From positions 558,001 to 622,000 of the forward strand of contig JAIXUH010000002.1 in assembly GCA_027484145.1 (NCBI GenBank): 64,000 nucleotides of DNA, given 5' to 3'. A program made the translations under genes and the position numbers. The stretch is from Rhodobacter sp. Lineage in GTDB: Bacteria; Pseudomonadota; Alphaproteobacteria; Rhodobacterales; Rhodobacteraceae. Below, one piece after another: positions 1 to 8,439 of the stretch. The number at the start of each line of letters is the position of its first letter. The stretch's first letter is position 1. The notes below the pieces were generated by a model. It was not told where the DNA came from and ran no database searches. It saw only the letters and a list, made by a program, of their open reading frames with translations.

Positions 1-762
1 GGTGCCGGGCATCCGGCGCTACATCTGTTGCTGCTGATCACGATCGCCAATGACATCATGGGGTTGCTGCTGTTGGGTGTCACCTTTCCCTCAACCGGGT
101 TGCGGCTGGTCTGGCTGGTGCTGCCGCTGGTGGCGGCCTTTGGGGTCTGGGCGTGGTCTGGCAGGCTGGCCCGTCCGGGCCTGACCGAACGTGACCATCG
201 CCGTGCCTTTGCGCTGTGGCCCTATGTGCTGGCGGGGGCCGTGTCGTGGATCGGGGTCATGCTGGCGGGCCTGCCGGGGGCCTTGGGGCTGTTGCCGATC
301 ATCCCGGCCATTCCGCACGCCGACCGCGCTTTTGGCTTGTTCGCCGAGGCAGAAGAATACCTGCACGATCCGTTGAACCGTCTGGCGCATCTGCTGGTCA
401 AGCCGTTGACCTTGGTCTTGTTCCTGTTCGGCCTGACCCGTGGTGGTATTGATCTGGGGGCCATCGCGCCAACGACGGCCACGGTTTTGGGCGCCTTCTG
501 GCTTGGCAAGCCCTTGGGCGTCATGGTGGGGGCGGTGCTGGCCGCGCGCTTTCTGGATGCAGAACTGCCTGCCGGGGTGCGGGTGCGCGACCTTCTGATC
601 GTTGCCGTGATCACCGGCATGGGGTTTACCGTGCCCGTTCTGGCGCTGGACGGTGCGCTGCCGGGCGGCGGCATGGCCGAAGCGGCACGGGCGGGCCTTG
701 CGCTGTCGCTGTTGGCCGGGCCCTTCGCCATCGGTCTTGCGCGTCTTTTGCGGCGCCCTTAG
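1..762 (+). CDS. nhaA: Na+/H+ antiporter, NhaA family (3' part only)
   Basis: The reading frame is open from base 1, so the 5' end lies outside the window; 253 C-terminal residues are visible. The fragment is almost wholly hydrophobic with about seven membrane segments. Two NhaA landmarks can be seen: the ion-site region reads IANDIMGL, where E. coli NhaA has the D163-D164 pair, and the GKPLG motif carries the lysine equivalent to K300. NhaA exchanges protons for Na+ or Li+ across the inner membrane. The first Asp of the pair is replaced by Asn (visible residues N17-D18), which is unusual for classical NhaA. No clear terminator follows; kpsT starts about 200 bp downstream. Confidence 0.8.
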   Translation, partial: GAGHPALHLLLLITIANDIMGLLLLGVTFPSTGLRLVWLVLPLVAAFGVWAWSGRLARPGLTERDHRRAFALWPYVLAGAVSWIGVMLAGLPGALGLLPIIPAIPHADRAFGLFAEAEEYLHDPLNRLAHLLVKPLTLVLFLFGLTRGGIDLGAIAPTTATVLGAFWLGKPLGVMVGAVLAARFLDAELPAGVRVRDLLIVAVITGMGFTVPVLALDGALPGGGMAEAARAGLALSLLAGPFAIGLARLLRRP

Positions 763-960
763 CGAACCTGTTCCGCCGTCGGGAAAACGGACATAATGCT
801 GCCCGAATGGCCGCGTAGGTGATGCAGGTTGGCGCGGCTCTTGCAGGGGCCCGGCAAGGCATCGTTAACTGGGGATGGCTATCTTTGCGTGTCACCCATG
901 GAAACGTTGCCGCGCAGGCACCACGTCAATGGTGACAGAAGTCTTGCCCGGGGGGCGCAG

Positions 961-1620
961 GTGATCGAATTCGATAACGTCTCAAAGTCCTTCTGGACCG
1001 GCAAGACCCGCAAGGTCATTCTGGATCAGGCGTCGTTTCGGGTTGATATCGGCAATTCCCTTGGCATCCTTGCGCCGAACGGTGCCGGAAAGACCACGAT
1101 CATCAACATGATGGCCGGGCTGGAAAAACCCGACGAGGGCATCGTTACCCGGACCAGCCGGATTTCCTTTCCGCTCGGGTTTATGGGCGGTGTTGTCTCG
1201 AAACATACGGCCACTGAAAATTCGCGTTACATCGCGCGGCTTTACGGGCTGGACCCTGACTATGTGGAAAGCTTTTGCCGCTGGCTGTGCGGGATTGAAG
1301 AGTATTTTGACATGCCCATCGGCACCTATAGCCAAGGCATGCGGGCGCGCTTTTCCTTCTCGCTGATGCTGGCGCTGGAGTTTGATATTTACCTGATCGA
1401 CGAAGGCATGCCCTCGACCACCGATGTCGAGTTCAACCGCAAGGCGGGCAAGATCCTGCGCGAACGTTTGCAGAATGCGACAGTGGTGGTGGTCAGCCAT
1501 CAGGCGCAGACGCTGGAAAAGTTCTGCAAGCAGGCCGCCGTATTGCGCCATGGGCAGGTCTATATGTTCGATACCTTGGAAGAGGCGAAGCGGCTTTATG
1601 ATTACGAAACTCAAGGTTAA
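961..1620 (+). CDS. kpsT: Capsular polysaccharide export ABC transporter ATP-binding protein KpsT
   Basis: This 219-residue ATPase matches the usual KpsT length when read from GTG 961 (the family opening is M-I-x-F-x-N-V). The Walker A motif APNGAGKT spans about residues 38-45. The signature region reads YSQGMRARFSFSL, degenerate as is typical of polysaccharide exporters, and Walker B has D147-E148. With a KpsM permease it would energise export of capsule chains through the inner membrane. The frame stays open upstream to 829, but that stretch does not look like protein. The 3' end overlaps kpsE by 23 bp, indicating coupled translation. No kpsM lies beside it in this window. Confidence 0.88.
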   Translation: MIEFDNVSKSFWTGKTRKVILDQASFRVDIGNSLGILAPNGAGKTTIINMMAGLEKPDEGIVTRTSRISFPLGFMGGVVSKHTATENSRYIARLYGLDPDYVESFCRWLCGIEEYFDMPIGTYSQGMRARFSFSLMLALEFDIYLIDEGMPSTTDVEFNRKAGKILRERLQNATVVVVSHQAQTLEKFCKQAAVLRHGQVYMFDTLEEAKRLYDYETQG

Positions 1621-3379
1621 GCGCTACAACCTGCGCCGCCCCGACCCGACGGCGCCACAGGTGGCGCTGGTGACGCCGCATCTGGTGCACACCAACCCTG
1701 CCCCGGCCGCGCCTCCCGCAACGCCCGTGCCGCCGCAGGCCGCCACGATCCGCACTGTTGCCGCCGCAGGTGCCGCGCGACCAACGCCCCCCCAACGGCC
1801 CGCATCCGCTCAGCCGGTGGTCGAGGATGGCTTTGGTAATGACCCGTTCCCCACCGCGACTGATCAGGTTGTGGCGATGATGGACGATTCGGTGCAAACC
1901 GGTGCTGCAGGCGGGACGCAAAAGGCCACGACAGACCTTGATGCCATCCGCAAAGAGGGGCTGACGGGCCGCCAGCTTCGCCTTGCCCGCCGTCTGGCCC
2001 AGAAATACGGTCTGCCCGCCACGTCGGATTTCGATGCCGTGCGTCTGCTGCGCGCGGCAGGCATCGACCCGTTCCAAAAGAACTCTGTGCTGGAACTGAT
2101 CGCGTCCGATGAAGATGAGGCCGCGGCGCAGTCGCGTGCGCTGACGGTGCCGCCCGCTGGCGAAGGGGTGCAACTGCCGCAGACCATCAAGCCGATCAAG
2201 GTGCCCTCAACCGAAGTGCGGGCAGAACAAAGCCATGCCACGGACATTCTGAAGATTCAGAAAGACCTTGCCCGCCGCCGCCGTCGCCGGTCAGCGCTTT
2301 TGGCGGCACGGCTGTTCTTCTTTGTGTTTTTGCCGACGCTGCTGGCAGGATGGTATTACTATGTGGTGGCAACACCCCTTTATGCCACCAAAGCGGAATT
2401 CGTGATTCAACAGGCCGATCCGGCGGGCGCCGCCGGCATGGGCGGCTTGCTGTCAGGCACACAATTCGCCACGTCGCAGGATTCCATCGCCGTGCAGGGC
2501 TATCTGCAGTCCCGTGATGCCATGCTGCGCCTGGATCAGGATCTGGGGTTCCGCGCACATTTCGCCAACCCCGAGATTGACCCCATTCAACGCCTGCAAT
2601 CGGATACCTCGGTCGAAGCGGCCTACAAGATCTACAAGCGCAACGTGAAGATCGCTTATGACCCGACCGAAGGCATCATCAAGATGGAGGTGATCGCGGC
2701 TGACCCGCAAGTTTCGGCCCAGTTCAGCCAGGCGCTGATTGGATATGCCGAAGAACAGGTGGATCACCTGACGCAGCGTTTGCGCGAAGATCAGATGCAG
2801 GGCGCGCGCGAAGCCTATGAATCGGCAGAAAAATCCATGCTGGACGCGCAGCGCAAGGTGGTTGATCTGCAAGAGCGGTTCAAGGTGCTGTCGTCTGAGG
2901 TTGAGGTCACATTGATCACGTCGCAGATCGGCCAGCTGGAAACACAGCTGAGTCAGGAACGCCTGAGCCTTGCGCAGATGGAATCGAACGCCAACCCGAA
3001 CGCTGCGCGGATGGAACCGCTGAAGCGCCGGATCGAGACGCTGGAGAATGAGATTTCCATCCTGCGCTCGCGCCTGACCGTGGGCGAAAACGGCGGCGAG
3101 TCGCTGGCGCAGGTGCAGTCGCAACTGCTGGTCGCGCAGGCCGATGTGCAGACGCGTCAGTTGCTGTTGGGCCAGTCCTTGCAGGCGATGGAAACCGCCC
3201 GCACCGATGCCAACCGGCAAGTGCGCTATCTCTCAATCTCGGTCAGCCCGATTCCGCCGGATGAGGCGACCTATCCGCGGGCGTTTGAAAACACGATGGT
3301 GGCCCTGCTGGTGTTTGCGGGCATCTATCTGATGATCTCGATGACCGCCGCGATCTTGCGCGAGCAGGTCACGGCCTGA
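1598..3379 (+). CDS. kpsE: Capsule polysaccharide export inner-membrane protein, KpsE/Wzz-like
   Basis: This 593-residue protein starts at ATG 1598, inside the end of kpsT. It has three parts. The first is a long N-terminal cytoplasmic region of about 230 residues: Ala/Pro-rich first, then charged, ending in a run of arginines. The second is a membrane segment at about 234-256, followed by a periplasmic domain with a long heptad-rich coiled coil (about 380-520). The third is a second membrane helix near residues 565-587. This two-helix, coiled-coil plan is that of polysaccharide co-polymerase/export proteins of the KpsE/BexC class, which bridge the ABC exporter to the outer-membrane channel. 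The extended N-terminus is not part of E. coli KpsE, which is about 380 residues. Confidence 0.85.
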   Translation: MITKLKVKRYNLRRPDPTAPQVALVTPHLVHTNPAPAAPPATPVPPQAATIRTVAAAGAARPTPPQRPASAQPVVEDGFGNDPFPTATDQVVAMMDDSVQTGAAGGTQKATTDLDAIRKEGLTGRQLRLARRLAQKYGLPATSDFDAVRLLRAAGIDPFQKNSVLELIASDEDEAAAQSRALTVPPAGEGVQLPQTIKPIKVPSTEVRAEQSHATDILKIQKDLARRRRRRSALLAARLFFFVFLPTLLAGWYYYVVATPLYATKAEFVIQQADPAGAAGMGGLLSGTQFATSQDSIAVQGYLQSRDAMLRLDQDLGFRAHFANPEIDPIQRLQSDTSVEAAYKIYKRNVKIAYDPTEGIIKMEVIAADPQVSAQFSQALIGYAEEQVDHLTQRLREDQMQGAREAYESAEKSMLDAQRKVVDLQERFKVLSSEVEVTLITSQIGQLETQLSQERLSLAQMESNANPNAARMEPLKRRIETLENEISILRSRLTVGENGGESLAQVQSQLLVAQADVQTRQLLLGQSLQAMETARTDANRQVRYLSISVSPIPPDEATYPRAFENTMVALLVFAGIYLMISMTAAILREQVTA

Positions 3380-3381
3380 TT

Positions 3382-3410
3382 CCGGTCCGGGGGCTGCGGC
3401 CCCCGGCACC
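3382..3410 (+). terminator. GC-rich hairpin after kpsE, possible terminator
   Basis: A perfect 7-bp stem (CCGGGGG/CCCCCGG, 3387-3393 with 3100-series mate at 3100+ excluded; the mate is 3400-3406) lies just after the kpsE stop, between two convergent genes. It has no T-run, so intrinsic termination is uncertain. Confidence 0.35.
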
Positions 3411-3423
3411 CCGAAGCCTCGGC

Positions 3424-4614
3424 TCAGGCGACCTGCCCTGCGGCCCAGCCCGATGACCAGGCCCACTGAAAGTTATAGCCGCCAAGCCAGCCGGTGACAT
3501 CGACCACCTCGCCCACGAAATAAAGACCGGGCGTTGACCGGGCCTCCATCGTGCGGGCGTCAAGGGCAGTAGTATCCACCCCGCCCAAGGTGACTTCGGC
3601 CGTGCGATAGCCTTCGGACCCGACCGGCATCAGCCACCATGCCGAAATCATCGCCGCCGCCTTGTCCAGCAAGGCATTCGGCATCCCGCCCAGCGGACCT
3701 GTGGCCCCAAGGACGGCCTCCAGATGGCGGGCCAGACGTTCGGGCACCAATGCGGCCAGTGCCGTCCGCAAAGCGGCCTTTGGCGTGGCGGCGCGGGCTG
3801 CGCGCAAGATCGCCGCCCCGTCGCGCCCAAGGCTCAGGTCAAGGGTGATCGCCTCGCCCTCGCGCCAATAGCTGGAGATTTGCAGGATCGCAGGGCCAGA
3901 CAGGCCACGATGGGTAAACAGCATGGCTTCGGCAAAGGCGGTCTTGCCGTGGCGCACACGCCCGTCCAGCGCCAGCCCCGCCAAGGGCTGCATCCATACC
4001 AGTTCCTGTTCGGCAAAAGTAAGCGGTACCAGCGCGGGCCGGGTTTCCACCAGCGGCAGGCCAAACTGTTCCGCCAGTTTGTAGCCAAACCCGGTAGCCC
4101 CCATTTTGGGAATGGATTTGCCGCCTGTTGCTACGATGACCGATTGCCCGCGCACCGGACCGCGCGCCGTTGCCACCTCGAACCGGGGCAGGCCCGTGCC
4201 GGGCAACTGCCGCAGATCGCCCACTTCAACACCCAGCCACAACACCCCGCCCGCTTTGGATAAATCGCGCACAAGCATATCGACGACCTGTGTCGCCGGA
4301 CCATCGCAGAACAACTGGCCGAGAGTCTTTTCGTGCCACGCGATGCCTGCCGCATCCATACGGGCGATGAAATCCCATTGCGTGTAGCGCTTGAGCGCCG
4401 ACAGCGCAAAGCGCGGATTCTGCGACAAAAAGCGGTCGGGCGCGATGCCAAGGTTGGTGAAATTGCACCGCCCGCCGCCCGAGATCCGGATCTTTTCACC
4501 GGGGGCTTTGGCATGATCGATCACCAGCACCCGGCGCCCGCGGCGTGCCGCCTCGATCGCGGCAAACAGACCTGCTGCACCCGCCCCCAGAACGATGACA
4601 TCAACATTTTCCAT
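3424..4614 (-). CDS. HI0933-like FAD-dependent oxidoreductase (BaiN/YhiN family)
   Basis: This 396-residue flavoprotein opens with a dinucleotide-binding fold (VLGAGAAGLFAA, about residues 6-17) and carries the family motif GEKIRISGGGRCNFTN (about 40-56). The C-terminus has the FAD-closing segment GLYFVGEVVDVTGWLGGYNFQWA. Members are annotated as aminoacetone oxidase or NAD(P)/FAD-dependent oxidoreductase; the physiological substrate is not settled. ATG 4614 is preferred because MENVDVIVLG is the normal family start; the frame extends 12 codons further. It stands alone, convergent with kpsE and divergent from tRNA-Gln. Confidence 0.85.
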   Translation of the reverse strand: MENVDVIVLGAGAAGLFAAIEAARRGRRVLVIDHAKAPGEKIRISGGGRCNFTNLGIAPDRFLSQNPRFALSALKRYTQWDFIARMDAAGIAWHEKTLGQLFCDGPATQVVDMLVRDLSKAGGVLWLGVEVGDLRQLPGTGLPRFEVATARGPVRGQSVIVATGGKSIPKMGATGFGYKLAEQFGLPLVETRPALVPLTFAEQELVWMQPLAGLALDGRVRHGKTAFAEAMLFTHRGLSGPAILQISSYWREGEAITLDLSLGRDGAAILRAARAATPKAALRTALAALVPERLARHLEAVLGATGPLGGMPNALLDKAAAMISAWWLMPVGSEGYRTAEVTLGGVDTTALDARTMEARSTPGLYFVGEVVDVTGWLGGYNFQWAWSSGWAAGQVA

Positions 4615-4729
4615 GCGGCTTTGCTTACCCTTCCGGACAGGTGGCAGCAATCATGACATTTTTTTCGCATGGCCCGACCCAAGGCCCCTTGCACCTGCAA
4701 ACGGCCTTGGCTAAACACCGCCGCACGGT

Positions 4730-4804
<75 letters not shown>

Positions 4805-4830
4805 AGTTTTCCTTCGGGAAAGCCAACTGG

Positions 4831-4862
4831 AAAAGACCCGCTTCTGGCGGGTCTTTTGTTTT
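4831..4862. terminator. Bidirectional intrinsic terminator between tRNA-Gln and aroB
   Basis: AAAAGACCCGC and GCGGGTCTTTT form an 11-bp stem with a short loop, followed by TTGTTTTT on the plus strand. The A-run on the left arm gives a T-run for transcripts arriving from aroB on the other strand. Confidence 0.8.
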
Positions 4863-4881
4863 TCAGGCTGCGGATCACAGA

Positions 4882-5997
4882 TCAGCGGCGCGCGGCAAGG
4901 GCTTCTGACAAGACGGTTTCCACCAGTGCCGGTGGCACGTTGTCGGCCACAAAGGCTTCGCCCACGCCGCGCACCAGAATGAACCGCAACTGGCCATCCA
5001 CCACCTTCTTGTCTTGCCCCATCAGGGCAACAAGGTCGCTGGCCGAGGGCAGATCGCCCGCAATATCAGCAAGATCCACCTTCAGGCCCATGGCCCGCAG
5101 ATGTGCACGCACGCGGCTTGGGGCTTCCTGACTGCACAGCCCAAGGCGCTGCGACAGCTCAAACGCAAGGGCGCAGCCGATGGCGACCCCTTCGCCATGC
5201 AGCAGCCGGTCGGAATAGCCCGTGGCCTTTTCCAGCGCGTGACAAAAGGTGTGGCCCAGATTCAGAAGCGCGCGTTCCCCTTCTTCGGTTTCATCGCGCG
5301 ATACGATGCCGGCCTTCATCTCGACCGACCGGCGCACGGCATATTGCCGCTTGGTCGCGTCGTGGTGCATGTCGGCGGCGTTGGCTTCAAGCCAGTCATA
5401 GAACGCAGCGTCGCCCAACAGGCCGTACTTGACGACCTCGCCATAGCCCGCGCGGAAATCGCGCGGTGCCAGCGTTTCCAGCACACCAATATCGGCAAGC
5501 ACCAGCGACGGCTGATGGAAGGCGCCGACAAGGTTCTTGCCCTGCGGCGTGTTTATCCCGGTCTTGCCGCCTACTGACGAATCGACCTGCGCCAAAAGCG
5601 TGGTGGGAATCTGCACAAAGCGCACGCCACGCCGCAGGATAGCCGAGGCAAAGCCAATCAGATCGCCGATCACACCACCGCCAAGGGCGATAACGATATC
5701 GCGCCGCTCGATCTTTTGCTCCAGCAGCCATTCGGTGGCGCGGGCCAGTTGCGCCCAGCCCTTTGTCGCCTCGCCTGATGGCAGGGTCAGTGCTGTGGCC
5801 GCAATGCCAGAGGCTGCAAAGGCGGCCAGCAGGCGATCAAGGTGCAGCGGTGCCACGGTGTCATCGGTGACGACGGCCACCTTCTTTCTCCGCAACAAGG
5901 GCATCACTTCGACCCCGGCCCGGTCGATCAGGCCCGGACCGATCCGCACCTCATAGGACCGTGTGCCAAGGTCGACCGGAACAACATCGGTGGTCAT
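4882..5997 (-). CDS. aroB: 3-dehydroquinate synthase
   Basis: The 371-residue enzyme converts DAHP to 3-dehydroquinate, the second step of the shikimate pathway, in the cytoplasm. Visible hallmarks are the NAD-binding and active-site stretch GGGVIGDLIGFASA with PTTLLAQVDSSVGGKTGIN just after it, and the metal-ligand regions around EVVKYGLLGD and NLGHTFCHALE. Length is normal. Its start overlaps the aroK stop by 4 bp (ATGA), so aroK-aroB is a coupled operon read leftwards, ending at the hairpin beside tRNA-Gln. Confidence 0.97.
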   Translation of the reverse strand: MTTDVVPVDLGTRSYEVRIGPGLIDRAGVEVMPLLRRKKVAVVTDDTVAPLHLDRLLAAFAASGIAATALTLPSGEATKGWAQLARATEWLLEQKIERRDIVIALGGGVIGDLIGFASAILRRGVRFVQIPTTLLAQVDSSVGGKTGINTPQGKNLVGAFHQPSLVLADIGVLETLAPRDFRAGYGEVVKYGLLGDAAFYDWLEANAADMHHDATKRQYAVRRSVEMKAGIVSRDETEEGERALLNLGHTFCHALEKATGYSDRLLHGEGVAIGCALAFELSQRLGLCSQEAPSRVRAHLRAMGLKVDLADIAGDLPSASDLVALMGQDKKVVDGQLRFILVRGVGEAFVADNVPPALVETVLSEALAARR

Positions 5998-6542
5998 GCC
6001 TCATCTCCTTCAAGAACGTCGGGCCGTGCAGCAAGGGCTGCCACGACGCGTTCCGCCATGCCCTCGACCGAAAGGTCAGGAATGGCGTCCACCACCACAT
6101 CGGCAAGGCTGTAAAACGGCACCCGCGATTCATACAGCGCGCGCAACGTCTCGCGCGGGTTGGCGGTGCGCAACAAGGGGCGCGTGGTCTTGTGGCGCAC
6201 ACGTTGCCACAACAGGTTCAGGTCGGCCCGCAACCACACGGCAACGCCATTTTCTGCGATCATCTGCCGGTTCACCTCGGACAGAAACGCCCCGCCCCCG
6301 GTGGACAGAATGCACGGCTCGCCGCGCAACAGCCGGCCCAGCACTTCGGTCTCGCGGGCGCGAAAAAACGGTTCGCCATCACGGTCGAAAATCTCGGCAA
6401 TGCTGCGGTTGGCAGCGCGCACGATCTCGTCGTCCGAATCAAGAAAGGGCACGCCCAGTTGCCGCGCAACGGCTGTGCCAACGGCGGTCTTGCCCGCACC
6501 CATCATTCCCACCATGGCGACCGTCTTTTTCAGCCGTGGCAT
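5994..6542 (-). CDS. aroK: Shikimate kinase
   Basis: This 182-residue kinase phosphorylates shikimate at the 3-hydroxyl. It shows the P-loop GMMGAGKTAVG near the N-terminus, the shikimate-binding DSDDEI and STGGGAF motifs, and the LID-region arginines (TTRPLL). The frame extends far upstream, but ATG 6542 has a strong AAAGGAGG site 5-6 bp before it and matches the family N-terminus. It is first gene of the aroK-aroB pair and diverges from the small membrane protein at 6675. Confidence 0.96.
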   Translation of the reverse strand: MPRLKKTVAMVGMMGAGKTAVGTAVARQLGVPFLDSDDEIVRAANRSIAEIFDRDGEPFFRARETEVLGRLLRGEPCILSTGGGAFLSEVNRQMIAENGVAVWLRADLNLLWQRVRHKTTRPLLRTANPRETLRALYESRVPFYSLADVVVDAIPDLSVEGMAERVVAALAARPDVLEGDEA

Positions 6543-6674
6543 GGTGCCTCCTTTGTCTGTGGCGGTGCGCTGTGGCATTCTTTCGCCCGCACCACGCGCT
6601 TTTTTCCTGTCATGGCGTGAACTCGCCGCGATTGCCATATATATTCCGGCCAAAAGCTGCCAGAGGCGTAGCCA

Positions 6675-6884
6675 ATGGCGATAACAAAGACCGTCCCCGG
6701 GCCTGTGCCAGGGGGCAGGACGTCGGGCAAAAAGGGGCAACGGGCTGTGATTGGGCGGATCTTCAAACTGGTGGTCGTGTTGGTTATCCTCGGCTTTGCA
6801 GGCTTGACCGGGTATGCCTATCTGGCCGATCTTTCGCCCAAACAGGAACAGGTCACGGTTCCGGTGACATTGAATGCGGATTGA
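6675..6884 (+). CDS. Small single-pass membrane protein, function unknown
   Basis: The 69-residue product has a basic, Gly/Pro-rich N-terminus (about 1-25), one hydrophobic helix (about 26-48) and a short acidic/polar tail. It overlaps the following gene by 11 bp in another frame, which supports both being real and co-translated. I do not recognise a domain. An N-in, C-out topology would place the tail in the periplasm, where the next gene's product probably also resides; that link is inference. Confidence 0.65.
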   Translation: MAITKTVPGPVPGGRTSGKKGQRAVIGRIFKLVVVLVILGFAGLTGYAYLADLSPKQEQVTVPVTLNAD

Positions 6885-8439
6885 CCTTCGACAGCTTTGT
6901 GTCTGTGTCACCTTGTGCGGCGCGCCGGCAGCGGGACTGGCGCAGGATGACCCGCTTTCCGCGATTGACTGGCTGTCGCAATCGGTAACCACTCCGGCCG
7001 GGGCCGCCGTCGGCAAGGCCGCCACTGCCCCCAGCAAACCCGAAACCCCGGTCACCGAAGGTGGCGCCCTGCCCGAAGATGTGGCCGTCAGCGTTCTGGA
7101 CGCGCCTTCAGCCGATGCTGCGGGCCTGTTGTCGCCTTCGGTCACCGGCCTGCCGCGCACGCTTTGGGGCCTCGGGCTTGAGGGCGAGATCATTGCGCAG
7201 ATTCAGGCCAAGACACCAGAACCCCTGCCCGCCTTGCAAGGGCTGCTGATGACCCTCTTGTTGGCCGAAGCCGCCCCTCCGGCCGATTCCGAAGGGGTGG
7301 GCAAGCTGTTGTTGGCGCGGGTGGACAAGTTGCTGGACATAGGCGCGCTGGATCAAGCGGCAGAGTTGCTGGATGCGGCGGGTCAACCCGATGCAGAGGC
7401 CTTTCGCCGGGCTTTTGACGTGGCCCTGCTGACGGGCAACGAAGACCGCGGGTGCGAGATGATGCGCGCCTCGCCCGATCTGGCCCCCACCTTTCCCGCG
7501 CGGATCTTTTGCCTTGCCCGGTCAGGCGATTGGAACGCGGCCGCGCTGACCTTGCGCACGGCGCAGGCGCTTGGCTATGTGACGGATGAGGAAAACGCCC
7601 TGCTGTCGCGGTTCCTTGATCCCGATCTTTATGAAGGCGATGGCCTTCCGCCCGTTCCGCAGCGCATGACGCCGCTGTCATGGCGTATGTTCGAAGCGAT
7701 CGGAGAGCCGCAATCCACGGCATCCCTGCCGCTGGCCTTTGCCCATGCCGAACTGCGCGAAACGGCTGGCTGGAAAGGCCAGATCGAGGCTGCCGAACGG
7801 TTGGCGCGGGTGGGTGCCATCGGGCCGAATGTGCTGCTGGGGCTTTATACCGAACGGCTGCCGGCGGCATCGGGTGGCGTCTGGGACCGGGTCGATACTT
7901 TTCAGCGCTTTGAGTCGGCCTTGCAAAAGGCGGATGTCGAGCTTTTGGGCCAGACCCTGCCCGCCGTCTGGGCCCAGATGACACAGGCCGAGCTTGAGGT
8001 GCCCTTTGCGCTGCTGTTCGCAACCGAACTTGGTCGCGTGACGTTGACGGGGGATGCCGCGCGTATCGCCTTTGAGGTGGGCCTGTTGTCCCCACAGTAT
8101 GAGGCGACAGCGCAAAAGCACGTTCCCACGACCCCGCGCGAAGCCTTTCTGGTGGGTCTTGCCAAGGGCAATGTCACCGGAACCACCCCACCGGATTCGC
8201 TGGGCCGTGCAATTGCGCCCGCCTTTGTCACGCCCGGCACGCGCGGCGAATTTGAACCCCTGATGGCGCAGGGCCGTCTGGGTGAGGCGATCCTGCTGGC
8301 CGTCGACAAGATCAGCCGTGGCGTGCAGGGCGAATTGTCCGGCGTGACCGACGGGCTGGCCTTTCTGCGGGCGGTCGGGTTGGAGGATGCGGCCCGCCGC
8401 ACCGCATTGGAGTTGATGCTGCTGGAGCGGCGCGGATGA
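6874..8439 (+). CDS. Conserved exported protein of unknown function (521 aa)
   Basis: The protein begins with a signal-peptide-like segment (MRIDLRQLCVCVTLCGAPAAGLAQ, cleavage probably after AQ near residue 24; shown in parts here), then a Thr/Pro/Ala-rich linker to about residue 90. The remaining 430 residues are Ala/Leu-rich and helical, resembling TPR-like solenoids, with no catalytic motif I can name. It overlaps the 69-residue gene at its start and xerD by 4 bp (ATGA) at its end, so the three genes probably form an operon. The link with a chromosome-dimer recombinase may only be positional. Confidence 0.7.
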   Translation: MRIDLRQLCVCVTLCGAPAAGLAQDDPLSAIDWLSQSVTTPAGAAVGKAATAPSKPETPVTEGGALPEDVAVSVLDAPSADAAGLLSPSVTGLPRTLWGLGLEGEIIAQIQAKTPEPLPALQGLLMTLLLAEAAPPADSEGVGKLLLARVDKLLDIGALDQAAELLDAAGQPDAEAFRRAFDVALLTGNEDRGCEMMRASPDLAPTFPARIFCLARSGDWNAAALTLRTAQALGYVTDEENALLSRFLDPDLYEGDGLPPVPQRMTPLSWRMFEAIGEPQSTASLPLAFAHAELRETAGWKGQIEAAERLARVGAIGPNVLLGLYTERLPAASGGVWDRVDTFQRFESALQKADVELLGQTLPAVWAQMTQAELEVPFALLFATELGRVTLTGDAARIAFEVGLLSPQYEATAQKHVPTTPREAFLVGLAKGNVTGTTPPDSLGRAIAPAFVTPGTRGEFEPLMAQGRLGEAILLAVDKISRGVQGELSGVTDGLAFLRAVGLEDAARRTALELMLLERRG

